This document shows, in pieces, positions 9,608 through 18,743 of a DNA stretch of 64,000 bases. Below the pieces are notes generated by a model. It did no database searches and was not told the origin of the DNA. It was given only the letters and a program-made list of their open reading frames with translations. The translations under genes were made by a program, and so were the position numbers. The first letter of the stretch is position 1. Each line of letters starts with the position of its first letter. The DNA comes from Arsenophonus sp. (GTDB taxonomy: Bacteria; Pseudomonadota; Gammaproteobacteria; Enterobacterales; Enterobacteriaceae): contig CP132901.1 in the NCBI GenBank assembly GCA_031446085.1, forward strand, positions 535,420 through 599,419. Direction: 5' to 3'.

Positions 9608-10467
9608 AAGAAAAAGAAACTTATTGTGGTTTTGTTAGTATTATAGGGAAAACAAATGTAGGAAAATCTACATTATTAAATAGATTAATTGGGAAAAAAA
9701 TTTCTATTACTTCATCAAAATCGCAAACTACATTGTGTAATATAGTTGGAATTTTAACTAAAAAAAATAAACAAATTATATATATAGATACGCCAGGAAT
9801 GAAAAATAAAAATTTTATTTTTAAAAAATATCATTTTTTTGAAAACAAATATTTTTATAAAAATTCTTTAATTATTTTTGTTATAGAAGAGATGATATGG
9901 GATCATAATGATGAACGTTTGCTAAAATCGTTAAGATTTTCTTCTTGTCCAATTTTATTAGTAGTTAACAAAATTGACAAAGTTTCAGATAAAAAATATT
10001 TTTTACCTTATTTATCTTTTCTTAGAAAAAAAATGAATTTTTTAAATATTATTTTGGTAAGTGCAAAAAAAAATCAATTTATTGGTGAGATTAATAAATT
10101 AATATTTAACTTAATTCCTAGAGAAAAGCTTTTTTTTTCAAAAGAAAAAATTACAAATTCTTCAAAAAAATTTATAATTTCTGAAATTATTAGAGAAAAA
10201 ACTATACGTTATCTAGGAGATGAATTACCTTATTTAATTAATATCAAAATAAAAAATTCTATCTTTAATAAAGAACATTTTAGAATAAGTGCGTTTATTT
10301 ATGTTAATAAAAAAAGTCAAAAAAAAATAATTATAGGAAATCAAGGAAAAAAAATAAAAAAAATTAGTATGTGTTCTCGTATAGATATACAAAAATATTT
10401 TTTAATAAAATCGTCTCTTTATCTTTGGGTGAAGATTAATAAAAAAATTAAATTTAAGAAATTCTAG
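9604..10467 (+). CDS. era: GTPase Era
   Basis: Ras-like GTPase that binds 16S rRNA during 30S maturation. 287 residues (301 in E. coli). G motifs: GKTNVGKST (about residues 15-23), DTPGM, and NKID. The C-terminal KH domain retains [10 protein letters not shown] and [13 protein letters not shown]. The last residues of the E. coli protein are missing. recO, which follows era in enterics, is absent, and pdxJ comes next. The final codons are part of a perfect palindrome (see the terminator at 10448-10483). Confidence 0.95.
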   Translation: MKEKETYCGFVSIIGKTNVGKSTLLNRLIGKKISITSSKSQTTLCNIVGILTKKNKQIIYIDTPGMKNKNFIFKKYHFFENKYFYKNSLIIFVIEEMIWDHNDERLLKSLRFSSCPILLVVNKIDKVSDKKYFLPYLSFLRKKMNFLNIILVSAKKNQFIGEINKLIFNLIPREKLFFSKEKITNSSKKFIISEIIREKTIRYLGDELPYLINIKIKNSIFNKEHFRISAFIYVNKKSQKKIIIGNQGKKIKKISMCSRIDIQKYFLIKSSLYLWVKINKKIKFKKF

Positions 10468-10483
10468 AATTTCTTAAATTTAA
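10448..10483 (+). terminator. Perfect 36-bp palindrome at the era 3' end
   Basis: An uninterrupted self-complementary sequence of two 18-base arms centred on the CTAG that contains the era stop codon. It is followed by TTTTAT. The last six sense codons and the stop of era lie inside it, so it functions both as coding sequence and, by inference, as an intrinsic terminator. Confidence 0.6.
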
Positions 10484-10563
10484 TTTTATATCTTAAAATT
10501 AATTATACATATTGTGAAATAATTTTTTTATTTATATTTAATAAATATTTAAAGGAAAGTATA

Positions 10564-11289
10564 ATGAATAAAGCACTATTAAGTGTTAATATTGATCATA
10601 TTGCAACAATAAGAAATTTTAGAAATACTTTTTATCCAGATCCTGTACATGCTGCTTTTTTAGCTCAACAAGGTGGTGCCGATGGTATTACGATTCATTT
10701 ACGTGAAGACTATAGACATATAAGAAAAAGAGATGTAAAAATTTTAAAAGAAACTTTACAAATACCGATGAACTTAGAAATAGCTGCAAATAATAAAATG
10801 ATTAATTTTGCATGTAAAATAAAACCAGATTCTTGTTGTTTAGTTCCAGAAAAAAGAATGGAATTAACAACTGAAAGTGGATTGGATATAAAAAAAAATA
10901 AAGAGAAATTAACAAACGTTATTAAACAATTACAAGATAATAATATTAATGTTTTTTTATTTATTGAACCTAATATAGATGATATAGAAGAAGCATATTT
11001 TATGTGTGTTGAGGGTATTGAAATTCATACTGGTTTATATTCTAATTTATTTAGAACAGATCAAGAAAAGACAGAATTAGATAATATAAAAAAAGCAATA
11101 TATTATTGCAACAAGAAAAAATTAATAGTTAATGCAGGTCATGGTTTAAATTATGAAAATATAAAAAAAATAATTGAAATATCTGGTATACATACTTTTA
11201 ATATAGGACATTCTATAATTTCAGATGCATTTTTTTTTGGATTAAAAAAATCAGTAAAAAAAATGAAAAATATTATCAATAATAATTAA
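10564..11289 (+). CDS. pdxJ: Pyridoxine 5'-phosphate synthase PdxJ
   Basis: Condenses 3-amino-2-oxopropyl phosphate with 1-deoxyxylulose 5-phosphate to pyridoxine 5'-phosphate, the last ring-forming step of vitamin B6 synthesis. 241 residues (243 in E. coli), with VNIDHIATIRN at the N terminus, GITIHLREDYRHI (about residues 41-53), EIHTGLYS and NAGHGLNYEN near the C terminus. Preceded by AAAGGAAAG. Epd, another enzyme of the same pathway, is encoded near the other end of the window. Confidence 0.97.
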   Translation: MNKALLSVNIDHIATIRNFRNTFYPDPVHAAFLAQQGGADGITIHLREDYRHIRKRDVKILKETLQIPMNLEIAANNKMINFACKIKPDSCCLVPEKRMELTTESGLDIKKNKEKLTNVIKQLQDNNINVFLFIEPNIDDIEEAYFMCVEGIEIHTGLYSNLFRTDQEKTELDNIKKAIYYCNKKKLIVNAGHGLNYENIKKIIEISGIHTFNIGHSIISDAFFFGLKKSVKKMKNIINNN

Positions 11290-11306
11290 ATTTAAATTGC
11301 AGTATT

Positions 11307-11684
11307 ATGTCTATAATTGGAATAGGATTAGATCTTGTAAAAATTTCAAGAATTAAAGAAATTTATACATCTTCAAGAAAAATAGCAAAAAAGATACTTT
11401 CATTTAATGAATATCAAAGATATCAAATGAATAATTTTCCTATTGAATTTATTGCTAAGCATTTTTCAGTAAAAGAAGCTGCTTCTAAAGCATTAGGTAC
11501 TGGAATAAAAGAAGGAATATATTTTAATCAATTTGAACTTTTTCATGATTTTTTTGGTAAACCAAAATTAAATTTATTAGGAAAAGCTAGATCAATTTCT
11601 AAACAATTAAAAATTAAAAAAATACATGTTTCTATTTCAGATGAAAAAAAATATGTTTGTTCAATTGTAATTTTTGAAAATTAA
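11307..11684 (+). CDS. acpS: Holo-ACP synthase AcpS
   Basis: Transfers 4'-phosphopantetheine from CoA to acyl carrier protein. 125 residues (126 in E. coli). The metal-binding Asp in GIGLDLVKISRI (about residue 9) and the Glu in AKHFSVKEAASKALGTGI (about residues 51-68) are present. Follows pdxJ by 17 bases, as in enterics. It connects the CoA made with PanB, PanC and PanE to fatty-acid synthesis. Confidence 0.96.
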   Translation: MSIIGIGLDLVKISRIKEIYTSSRKIAKKILSFNEYQRYQMNNFPIEFIAKHFSVKEAASKALGTGIKEGIYFNQFELFHDFFGKPKLNLLGKARSISKQLKIKKIHVSISDEKKYVCSIVIFEN

Positions 11685-11685
11685 A

Positions 11686-11702
11686 ATACTTAATAAAAGT
11701 AT
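11686..11702. terminator. Short hairpin between convergent acpS and yfhL
   Basis: The inverted repeat ATACTT-AATAA-AAGTAT fills the 17-base gap between the two convergent genes, with T-rich sequence on the right. Weak but suitably placed to act in both directions. Confidence 0.3.
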
Positions 11703-11968
11703 CAATATTTTTTCTTATATTTGGAAGATATTTTTTTTTGTTTTTTTAATAAACTCTTGACATTTTCTATATTACTTAAATCTTTCACAATAGTATTTTT
11801 AATAGGACATACAGATTGACAATTTGGTTTTTTATAATATCCAACACATTCAGTACAAAGATTTTTGTTAATCTTATAAGTAAATTGTCCTTTATATATT
11901 GCCTTATTTGGACATTCTTTAGTGCAAAGATCACAATTTATACAACGTTTTGTAATGAATAATGACAT
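11702..11968 (-). CDS. yfhL: YfhL-type ferredoxin with two [4Fe-4S] clusters
   Basis: An 88-residue ferredoxin (86 in E. coli) with the two cysteine groups CINCDLCTKECP and CTECVGYYKKPNCQSVCP, the second with the long insertion typical of the Allochromatium-type family. The tail is lysine-rich. A role in electron supply for tRNA modification or metabolism has been proposed for this family; the sequence does not identify the partner. It is convergent with acpS, as in enterics. Confidence 0.92.
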   Translation of the reverse strand: MSLFITKRCINCDLCTKECPNKAIYKGQFTYKINKNLCTECVGYYKKPNCQSVCPIKNTIVKDLSNIENVKSLLKKQKKISSKYKKKY

Positions 11969-12090
11969 TTTTTATAAGAATTTAGAATAAAATATAATAT
12001 TAATTATATTAAATATATGTAATATATAGAAGTATAAAAATATTATTTTTTTAAAATTTGTTTAAAACAGTAATTTTATTAGGAAAAAAT

Positions 12091-12375
12091 ATGTTAAGTA
12101 TTTACGCAGATATTCGGAAAGAACATGGAAAAAGTGCAAGCAGAAAATTAAGAAAAAATAATCAGATTCCAGCAATAATTTATGGAAAATTGAATGTTCC
12201 AGTTTTAATAAAATTAAATTATCATGATGTTTTAAATAAAAAAATAGATAAAAATTTTTTTAATACATTAAATATCATTGTTGATAATAATAATATTTTA
12301 GTAAAAATTAAAAGAATACAAAAACATCCATATAAATTTAAAATTATTCATATTGATTTTTTATATGTTAATTAA
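12091..12375 (+). CDS. rplY: Ribosomal protein bL25
   Basis: Binds 5S rRNA in the 50S subunit. 94 residues from the ATG at 12091 (AGGA just upstream), exactly the E. coli length; the open frame extends 11 codons further upstream without homology. Diagnostic residues: IRKEHGKSASRKLR (about 8-21), PAIIYGK, and the C-terminal HPYKFKIIHIDF. Confidence 0.95.
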   Translation: MLSIYADIRKEHGKSASRKLRKNNQIPAIIYGKLNVPVLIKLNYHDVLNKKIDKNFFNTLNIIVDNNNILVKIKRIQKHPYKFKIIHIDFLYVN

Positions 12376-12565
12376 AAACATTGGATATTAATATTTTTTT
12401 ATTGTAAAAAATAAATTTACATTTTAAATTTCAAAATAAAATTAAAAAGATAAAAAACAAAAATTATTCATATAATTTTTATTTATTTTGCAATAAAAAA
12501 TTTGCATTTATTATGTTTTTAAAATTAAAATATAATTTTAATTATATAAATAATTGAAATAAATT

Positions 12566-13087
12566 ATGATAGACAAAAAAAACATATTTTTAATAGGTCC
12601 CATGGGTGCTGGTAAAAGTACGATTGGAAAATATTTGTCTCAAAAATTAAATATGGATTTTTTTGATTCAGATGAAGAAATTGAAAAAAGAAGTGGAGCA
12701 GATTTAAGTTGGATATTTGATTTGGAAGGAGAAGAAGGTTTTAGAAAAAGAGAAAATAAAATTATTAAAGAATTAACAGAAAAAGAAAAAATTATTTTAG
12801 CTACTGGTGGGGGTTCAATTCAATCTAAAGAAATTCGTAATAGACTTTCTTCAAGAGGAATTGTGGTATATTTACATACTAGTATTAAAAAACAAATATT
12901 ACGTACTAAACATAATAAAAAAAGACCTCTATTAAATCAAAATATTCATGCTGATGAAATTATTAAAAAATTAGCTGTTGAAAGAAATCCTCTTTATCAA
13001 GAAATAGCAGATATCACTTTGTATACTGATAATCAAAGTGTCAAAATAATTACCAATCAAATTATAAAATTATTATCAGATATTTAA
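12566..13087 (+). CDS. aroK: Shikimate kinase I AroK
   Basis: Phosphorylates shikimate with ATP in chorismate synthesis. 173 residues, as in E. coli. P loop GPMGAGKST (residues 10-18), shikimate-binding Asp in [17 protein letters not shown] in LATGGGSIQ, and the lid region KRPLL. aroB follows 15 bases downstream. Together they point to retained aromatic amino acid or folate synthesis, with the rest of the pathway outside the window. Confidence 0.97.
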   Translation: MIDKKNIFLIGPMGAGKSTIGKYLSQKLNMDFFDSDEEIEKRSGADLSWIFDLEGEEGFRKRENKIIKELTEKEKIILATGGGSIQSKEIRNRLSSRGIVVYLHTSIKKQILRTKHNKKRPLLNQNIHADEIIKKLAVERNPLYQEIADITLYTDNQSVKIITNQIIKLLSDI

Positions 13088-13102
13088 TTTTTTTAAAATT
13101 CT

Positions 13103-14191
13103 ATGCATATAGTTAATGTTAATTTATTGAATAGAACGTATCCAATTATTATTGGAAAAGATTTATTAAATTCAGAAAAAATTTTTTCTATAATTTCTCA
13201 ATTAGAATCTGTTATGATTATTACTAATTCTGTCATAGGATCCATATATTTAGATTCTGTTTATTCTTCTATTTTTAAAGTTGGAATTAGAAGAATCGAT
13301 AATATTGTTATATCAGATGGAGAAAAATATAAAAATTTAAATACTTTTAGTGAAATTATTTCTATTCTTTTAAAAAAAAAGTATTCTCGAAATACTGTTT
13401 TAATTGCTTTAGGTGGAGGTGTTATAGGAGATATCACTGGTTTTGTTGCTTCTTGTTATAAAAGAGGTGTTCCATATATACAAATCCCTACAACTTTATT
13501 ATCGCAAATAGATTCTTCTATTGGTGGAAAAACTGGAGTTAATCATCTTTTTCAAAAAAATATGGTTGGAAGTATTTATCAACCTATATTAGTGATTAAT
13601 GATTTTAATACTCTTAATACATTGCCAAAAAAACAATATTTATCTGGTTTAGCAGAAGTTATAAAATATGCAATTAGTTTAGATTATAATTTTTTTTGTT
13701 GGTTAGAAAAAAATATTAAAAAAATTTTAATTTTAAAAAAAAAAGAATTAACTAATTGTATTAAGAAATGTTGCATTTTAAAAAGTAATATCATTACTTT
13801 AGATGAAAATGAAATGAAAAATCAACGTATATTGTTAAATTTAGGACATACTTTTGGTCATGTAATTGAATCAGCATTAAAAAATGAAGATATACTTCAT
13901 GGAGAAGCAGTTTCTATAGGTATAGTAATAGCTTCAAGAATTTCATTATTGTTAAAAAAAATAAATTTAATTGAATTTCAAAGAATAGTAAAATTATTAA
14001 ATTCTTCAAAATTACCAACTAAGATCCCGAAAATATTATCTAATATTAATTTTATTTCGTATCTTAAACAGGATAAAAAAATGTATTATAATCAGTACAA
14101 TATGGTACTACTAAAATCTATTGGTTCTGCAGAATTATATTTAAATCTCGATAAAAAAATAATTCTTAAAGCAATTCATTTATCTTTTTAA
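13103..14191 (+). CDS. aroB: 3-Dehydroquinate synthase AroB
   Basis: NAD-dependent cyclisation of DAHP to 3-dehydroquinate. 362 residues, the E. coli length. NAD-binding GGGVIGDITGFVASCYKRG (about residues 104-122), PTTLLSQIDSSIGGKTGVNH, and the zinc-ligand region NLGHTFGHVIE and LHGEAVSIG are intact. Second gene of aroKB-rpe-trpS; damX and dam, which normally separate aroB from rpe, are gone. Confidence 0.97.
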   Translation: MHIVNVNLLNRTYPIIIGKDLLNSEKIFSIISQLESVMIITNSVIGSIYLDSVYSSIFKVGIRRIDNIVISDGEKYKNLNTFSEIISILLKKKYSRNTVLIALGGGVIGDITGFVASCYKRGVPYIQIPTTLLSQIDSSIGGKTGVNHLFQKNMVGSIYQPILVINDFNTLNTLPKKQYLSGLAEVIKYAISLDYNFFCWLEKNIKKILILKKKELTNCIKKCCILKSNIITLDENEMKNQRILLNLGHTFGHVIESALKNEDILHGEAVSIGIVIASRISLLLKKINLIEFQRIVKLLNSSKLPTKIPKILSNINFISYLKQDKKMYYNQYNMVLLKSIGSAELYLNLDKKIILKAIHLSF

Positions 14192-14269
14192 TTTTTTATT
14201 ATTGATTATTTATATTAGAAGTTATATAACTATTTTAGTTATTATTTTTTATTAGAAAGAGATAATTTA

Positions 14270-14944
14270 ATGAATCGATATTTAATTTCAGCGTCAATTT
14301 TATCAGCTAATTTTGCTTTACTAGGTGAAGATGTTGATAGAGTTATTAATGCAGGTTCTGATATGATACATTTTGATTGTATGGATGGTCAATATGTTCC
14401 TAATTTAACTTTTGGACCAATAATTTGTAAATCGTTAAGAAATTATGGAATTAAACATCCTATTGAAATTCATTTAATGACTCGATCTATTAATAAATTA
14501 ATACCTAAGTTTGTAGAATCTGGAGCTACTCATATTACTATTCATCCTGAATTAGTAAAAAATCTTGATTATACGTTAAAACTAATTAAAAGTTATGGTT
14601 GTAAAAGAGGTGTTGCATTGAATCCTGCAACTTCTTTACATTATTTGGATTACGTCTTAGATGAATTAGATCACATTTTAATTATGTCTGTTAATCCTGG
14701 TTTTGCTGGACAATCTTTTATAAAAAAGACATTGTTGAAAATTAAACAAATAAAAAAAATTATTGTTGATAGTGGTTTTTCTATTAATCTAGAAGTTGAT
14801 GGAGGAATTAATATAAATAATGTTAAAAATATTGCAAAATCAGGTGCTAATATTTTTATTATAGGCTCTGCAATATTTAAACAATCTGATTATCATTTTG
14901 TAATATCTTCTATTCGTCAAAATCTATTTAATATAGATGAATAA
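14270..14944 (+). CDS. rpe: Ribulose-phosphate 3-epimerase
   Basis: Interconverts ribulose 5-phosphate and xylulose 5-phosphate in the pentose phosphate pathway. 224 residues (225 in E. coli). Metal and catalytic residues in SASILSANF, HFDCMDGQYVPN (about residues 34-45), EIHLM, MSVNPGFAGQ and EVDGGIN are all present. With transketolase in this window it supplies pentose and erythrose phosphates to aroB and epd-dependent routes. gph, usual between rpe and trpS, is missing. Confidence 0.97.
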   Translation: MNRYLISASILSANFALLGEDVDRVINAGSDMIHFDCMDGQYVPNLTFGPIICKSLRNYGIKHPIEIHLMTRSINKLIPKFVESGATHITIHPELVKNLDYTLKLIKSYGCKRGVALNPATSLHYLDYVLDELDHILIMSVNPGFAGQSFIKKTLLKIKQIKKIIVDSGFSINLEVDGGININNVKNIAKSGANIFIIGSAIFKQSDYHFVISSIRQNLFNIDE

Positions 14945-15017
14945 TTTTATATTATTTATATAATTGTTGTATATAACAGATATAAAAAAGATTTATTAAA
15001 ATTTTTTATTAAGAAAA

Positions 15018-16049
15018 ATGAAAAAAGATAAAAAAATTGAATTTAATAAAAGAAAAAAAATTTTATTTAGTGGTACTCAGCCATCTGGATTATTAACAAT
15101 TGGAAATTATATTGGAGCAATAAAACAATGGGTTTTAATGCAAAATAAAAATAATTATAATTGTATCTTTTGTATAGTAGATCATCATACTGTCACTAAA
15201 AAACAAGATCCTGATAATATGAAGAAAAATATAATAGATACTTTAGCATTGTATTTAGCTTGTGGCATTAACCCTAAAAAATCTATTGTATTTATACAAT
15301 CACATGTTCAAGAACATGTAGAATTGAATTGGATATTAAGTTGTTATACATATTTTGGCGAATTAAAACGAATGACTCAATTTAAAAAAAATTTAAATAA
15401 CAGAAAAATATCTCAAAACGTTGGATTATTTAATTATCCAATTTTAATGGCTTCAGATATTTTATTATATCAATCTAATGTTGTTCCAGTTGGATTAGAT
15501 CAAAAACAACATATAGAATTGACAATAAATATAGCTAAAAGATTTAATAAAATATATGGCGATATATTTGTAATACCTCAACCTTGCTTTTCTAAGAAAG
15601 GCAAAAAAATATTATCTTTACAACAGTTAGATAAAAAAATGTCAAAATCTGATAGAAATAAAAACAATATAATTACATTATTAGAAGATCCAAAACAAGT
15701 AGTTAAAAAAATCACACGTGCTACTACTGATTCTGAAAATCCTCCAAAAGTTTTTTTTGATTTAAAAAATAAAATTGGTATATCTAATTTAATGAATATT
15801 TTTTCAGGAATTACAGGAAATTCTTATGAATTAATAGAAAAAGAATTTAAAGGAAAATTGTATCAAGAATTTAAATTGTCTCTTTCTGAAGTTGTTTCGT
15901 CTTTTTTAAAAGACATACAAAACAAATTTTTAGAATTTAAAAGTAATAAAAAATTTTTAATGGACATTGTTTTAGATGGAGCAGATCAAGCAAAAAAAAT
16001 AGCAAAACATAATATTAGAAAAATTAAAGAATCGATAGGATATATTTAA
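15018..16049 (+). CDS. trpS: Tryptophanyl-tRNA synthetase
   Basis: Charges tRNA-Trp. 343 residues (334 in E. coli), with a lysine-rich N-terminal extension of about ten residues. Class I signatures: TIGNYIGA (HIGH equivalent, about residues 28-35) and KKMSKSD (about 210-216). The Trp pocket region LMASDILLYQ and GLDQKQHIELT are conserved. Ends 10 bases before a strong bidirectional hairpin shared with sodA. Confidence 0.97.
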   Translation: MKKDKKIEFNKRKKILFSGTQPSGLLTIGNYIGAIKQWVLMQNKNNYNCIFCIVDHHTVTKKQDPDNMKKNIIDTLALYLACGINPKKSIVFIQSHVQEHVELNWILSCYTYFGELKRMTQFKKNLNNRKISQNVGLFNYPILMASDILLYQSNVVPVGLDQKQHIELTINIAKRFNKIYGDIFVIPQPCFSKKGKKILSLQQLDKKMSKSDRNKNNIITLLEDPKQVVKKITRATTDSENPPKVFFDLKNKIGISNLMNIFSGITGNSYELIEKEFKGKLYQEFKLSLSEVVSSFLKDIQNKFLEFKSNKKFLMDIVLDGADQAKKIAKHNIRKIKESIGYI

Positions 16050-16059
16050 TCTCATATTT

Positions 16060-16102
16060 GATTTAAAAATCATCTTTCATGATGAAAGATGATTTTTAAA
16101 TC
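16060..16102. terminator. Bidirectional hairpin between trpS and sodA
   Basis: A perfect 20-bp stem (16060-16079 with 16083-16102) closed by a three-base loop, flanked by A/T runs on both sides. It serves the convergent trpS and sodA transcripts. The right arm and loop are also the last codons and stop of sodA. Confidence 0.8.
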
Positions 16103-16712
16103 TTATTTCTGCTTTTTCCCAGTTTAAAATATTCCAAAAAGCATTAACGTATTCAATACGACGATTTTGATATTTTAAATAATAAGCATGTTCCCAAAGA
16201 TCTAGTCCAAAAATTGGGTATCCAGAAATTCCAGATATTTTTTTACCCATTAAAGGATTATCTTGATTAGATGTACAAGAAATAATTAATTTTTTATTAT
16301 CATCTAATATAAGCCATATCCATCCAGAACCAAATAAACTTGTTGCTTTTTTTTCAAAAGTTTGTTTAAAATTATTGATATCTTTAAAAAAATAATGAAT
16401 TTTTTTAACTAATTTAAAATTAGAATTATAGTTGGTTTTTTTTTTCAAACTTCTCCAAAAAAACGAGTGATTAAAATGTCCTCCAGCATTATTTTTTAAT
16501 GAAACTTGATATTTTTCCGGAATGTTTTCTAAATTTTTTATTAAATCTTTTATGCTTAAATGAGAGAATTGAGGTATTTTTTTTAAAATTTCATTAGTAT
16601 TATTAATATACGTTTGATGATGTTTTTGATGATGTATTTTCATTGTATTGGTATCTATGTATGGTTCTAACTCATCATAATCATATGGTAATTCAGGTAA
16701 TATATATTTCAT
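16077..16712 (-). CDS. sodA: Manganese superoxide dismutase SodA
   Basis: Dismutates superoxide in the cytoplasm. 211 residues (206 in E. coli). Metal ligands: His27 in MKIHHQKHHQTY, the second His in NNAGGHFNHSFFW (about residue 83), and Asp/His in GLDLWEHAYYLKYQNRR. The sequence follows E. coli SodA more than SodB, but metal choice cannot be proved by eye. The C terminus HLSS is unusual because its codons lie in the terminator hairpin. rnpB lies upstream on the same strand. Confidence 0.93.
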   Translation of the reverse strand: MKYILPELPYDYDELEPYIDTNTMKIHHQKHHQTYINNTNEILKKIPQFSHLSIKDLIKNLENIPEKYQVSLKNNAGGHFNHSFFWRSLKKKTNYNSNFKLVKKIHYFFKDINNFKQTFEKKATSLFGSGWIWLILDDNKKLIISCTSNQDNPLMGKKISGISGYPIFGLDLWEHAYYLKYQNRRIEYVNAFWNILNWEKAEIRFKNHLSS

Positions 16713-16753
16713 TTTTAAATCCTTAATTTTAATTTTTTCATTTTTTCAAATTT

Positions 16754-17104
16754 AGTTAACCTATAAGCCGGGTTCTGTATTAAGTAATCATTTATCTAGA
16801 TTAATATTCACATATTAATTCAAGCAGTCTACCCAAACCCAATTAATGTGAAGATGCATATTATGAGTTTCTATTTGACCTTGCTCCAAGTGGAGTTTAC
16901 AATGCCAATACTGTTACCAGTATTGCGGTGAGCTCTTAACAACACCATTTCACCCTTACCTTTTTTATATGTTTTAAAAGGCGGTTTTTTTTCTGTTGCA
17001 CTATTCGTAGATTTTCATCTCCCAGATGTTATCTGGCACTTTTCTTCATGGAGTCCGGACTTTCCTCTAATTTTAATTGAAAATTAGCGATTACTCAGTT
17101 AACT
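16754..17104 (-). ncRNA. rnpB: RNase P RNA (M1 RNA), type A
   Basis: Catalytic RNA of RNase P, which matures tRNA 5' ends with the RnpA protein encoded at 46.5 kb. On the minus strand I can follow the universally conserved blocks in order: GAGGAAAGTCCGGACTCCA, GTGCCAG with TAACATCTGGG, GAATAGTGCAACAGA, AAACCGCC, GGTAAGGGTGAAATGGTG, TAAACTCCAC, GGAGCAAGG, AAATAG, and near the 3' end ACAGAACCCGGCTTATAGG. The ends are set by helix P1: AGTTAAC at the 5' end pairs with GTTAACT at the 3' end. About 351 nt against 377 in E. coli, with shortened peripheral helices. Confidence 0.97.
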
Positions 17105-17142
17105 AAATTTTTTATTATAATATGTATTATAAATTTTATCAA
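17105..17142 (-). promoter_or_regulatory. Sigma-70 promoter of rnpB
   Basis: On the minus strand, TTGATA (17142-17137) is separated by exactly 17 bases from TATAAT (17119-17114), which lies nine bases before the inferred first nucleotide of RNase P RNA. This is one of the best consensus promoters in the window. Confidence 0.75.
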
Positions 17143-17211
17143 TAGAAATAATATTTGGAAACGAAAGTATATTTTAAAATATTAATGTAATTGTTTATTT
17201 AAAAAATAATA

Positions 17212-17913
17212 TTAATGTTGAAAACAATAAGAAATTTTTATTGGTTTCATATTTTTAAAAAAGTAATAAATAATAGGTTTTGCATTTGGTATATAGAAAT
17301 GAAAAAAATCTGTTTCATTCATATTATCAATATATTTAATTAAAGTTCTTAAAGAATTCCCATGAGCAACAATAATGATATTTTTTCCTTGTTTTAGTTG
17401 AGGTTTTATTGTTTTTTCCCAGTATATAATTACACGTTTCATAGTTTCATATAAACTCTCACCTAGAGGTAAAATGGATTTTTTTAAATGAGCATATTTT
17501 TGGTTATTTCCGGGATATTTTGGATCATTCTCATTTATTTTTGGTGGAATTGTATGAAAATCTTTTCTCCATAAATTTACTTGTTTTTTTCCATATTGTT
17601 TTATTAATTCTGTTTTTTTTAATCCTTCTAATGCTCCGTAATGTCGTTCATTTAAAAACCAACTTTTTTCAATTGGTATATGATTATGATTTATTTCGTT
17701 TAGTATTTTTATTAATGTATCTGATGCTCTATTTAAAGTTGAAGTATATGCTAAATCAAAGTGAAATTTATTTTTTTTAAAAAATTTCCCTACTTTTTTT
17801 GCTTCTACATATCCTTTTTCTGATAATCCAATATCAGTCCATCCTGTAAAACGATTTTGTTCATTCCATTGACTTTTACCATGTCTCAAAAGAACTAATT
17901 TAGCTATTATCAT
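17212..17913 (-). CDS. gpmA: 2,3-bisphosphoglycerate-dependent phosphoglycerate mutase
   Basis: Interconverts 3- and 2-phosphoglycerate in glycolysis. 233 residues against 250 in E. coli; the flexible C-terminal tail is missing. The phosphohistidine motif LLRHGKSQWNEQNRFTGW (about residues 8-25) has Lys where the family usually has Glu (RHGES), but the catalytic His is present. Further motifs: LNERHYGALEGL and the second catalytic His in IIIVAHGNSLR. With Pgk in the window it indicates retained lower glycolysis. Confidence 0.95.
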   Translation of the reverse strand: MIIAKLVLLRHGKSQWNEQNRFTGWTDIGLSEKGYVEAKKVGKFFKKNKFHFDLAYTSTLNRASDTLIKILNEINHNHIPIEKSWFLNERHYGALEGLKKTELIKQYGKKQVNLWRKDFHTIPPKINENDPKYPGNNQKYAHLKKSILPLGESLYETMKRVIIYWEKTIKPQLKQGKNIIIVAHGNSLRTLIKYIDNMNETDFFHFYIPNAKPIIYYFFKNMKPIKISYCFQH

Positions 17914-18024
17914 ATAAAAAAATTACCATAAAAAATTATGTATTTAAGTAAAATTTAAAATAAAAAATAAAATATTTTTTTTAAAAAAAAGAGAATTTAA
18001 TTCTCATACATTTAATTATGTCTT

Positions 18025-18681
18025 TTAAATATTTATTTTTTTATGTAAATCTAACATTATACAAACTAATTTATCAATATTTAAATATATATCATAGATA
18101 TTATTAGATAACATATAGGCTGGAGTGGTTATAATGTTATTTTTTAAATCAATTACAATATCGTTGGATTGACATTTTACAACTTTACAACCTAATTTTA
18201 CCAAATCATTACTTATTTTTTTATCATTACCAATAGTCAATTTAATTTTCTTTTTATAAATCATTGGTAATAAAACTGGAGCTATACAAATATATCCTAC
18301 AGGTTTCCCTATAAATTTTCGACAAATTTTTAATACATTTTTTTCTATAAAAAAATTAGATTTATCAAAATAATAATTAGATAAATTTTTTACAACACCA
18401 TAACCACCAGGAACAATTAATCCATCAAATTCATTTGAATTGCATTGATCTAGTGGTAATATTTTACTTCGTACAATTCTAGCAGATTCTATTAGTACAT
18501 TTCTTATTTCTTCATTTTTTTTTTGATTAATATGATTTATTACATCTTTTTGTTGGATATTTGGTGCAAAACATTGATAATCTATTTTTCTTTTTTCTAA
18601 AGATAAAATAGTTAAAACTACTTCGTTAACTTCAGATCCATCTAAAAAACCACATCCTGAAAGGATTATTGCTATTTTCAT
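18025..18681 (-). CDS. elbB: ElbB/YhbL family protein (DJ-1/PfpI-like, possible glyoxalase)
   Basis: A 218-residue protein (217 in E. coli) of the class I glutamine amidotransferase-like/DJ-1 superfamily. Diagnostic segments: ILSGCGFLDGSEVNEVVLTI at the N terminus, FDGLIVPGGYGVVKNLSNY (about residues 83-101), and GYICIAPVLLP with the nucleophile-elbow Cys (about residue 128). E. coli ElbB has been linked to isoprenoid metabolism and glyoxalase activity; the true role is uncertain. Its survival in this small genome, beside yqhA, is notable. Confidence 0.9.
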   Translation of the reverse strand: MKIAIILSGCGFLDGSEVNEVVLTILSLEKRKIDYQCFAPNIQQKDVINHINQKKNEEIRNVLIESARIVRSKILPLDQCNSNEFDGLIVPGGYGVVKNLSNYYFDKSNFFIEKNVLKICRKFIGKPVGYICIAPVLLPMIYKKKIKLTIGNDKKISNDLVKLGCKVVKCQSNDIVIDLKNNIITTPAYMLSNNIYDIYLNIDKLVCIMLDLHKKINI

Positions 18682-18743
18682 TTTTTTATTTCCTTTTTTG
18701 TTTAATAATATTAATTATTAATTTTTAATTTGAGAAAGATGAA

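Noticed and set aside
17520..17780. Hydrophobic 86-codon open frame on + inside gpmA
   Set aside because: Antisense shadow of a conserved enzyme; apparent hydrophobicity is a by-product of AT-rich codons.
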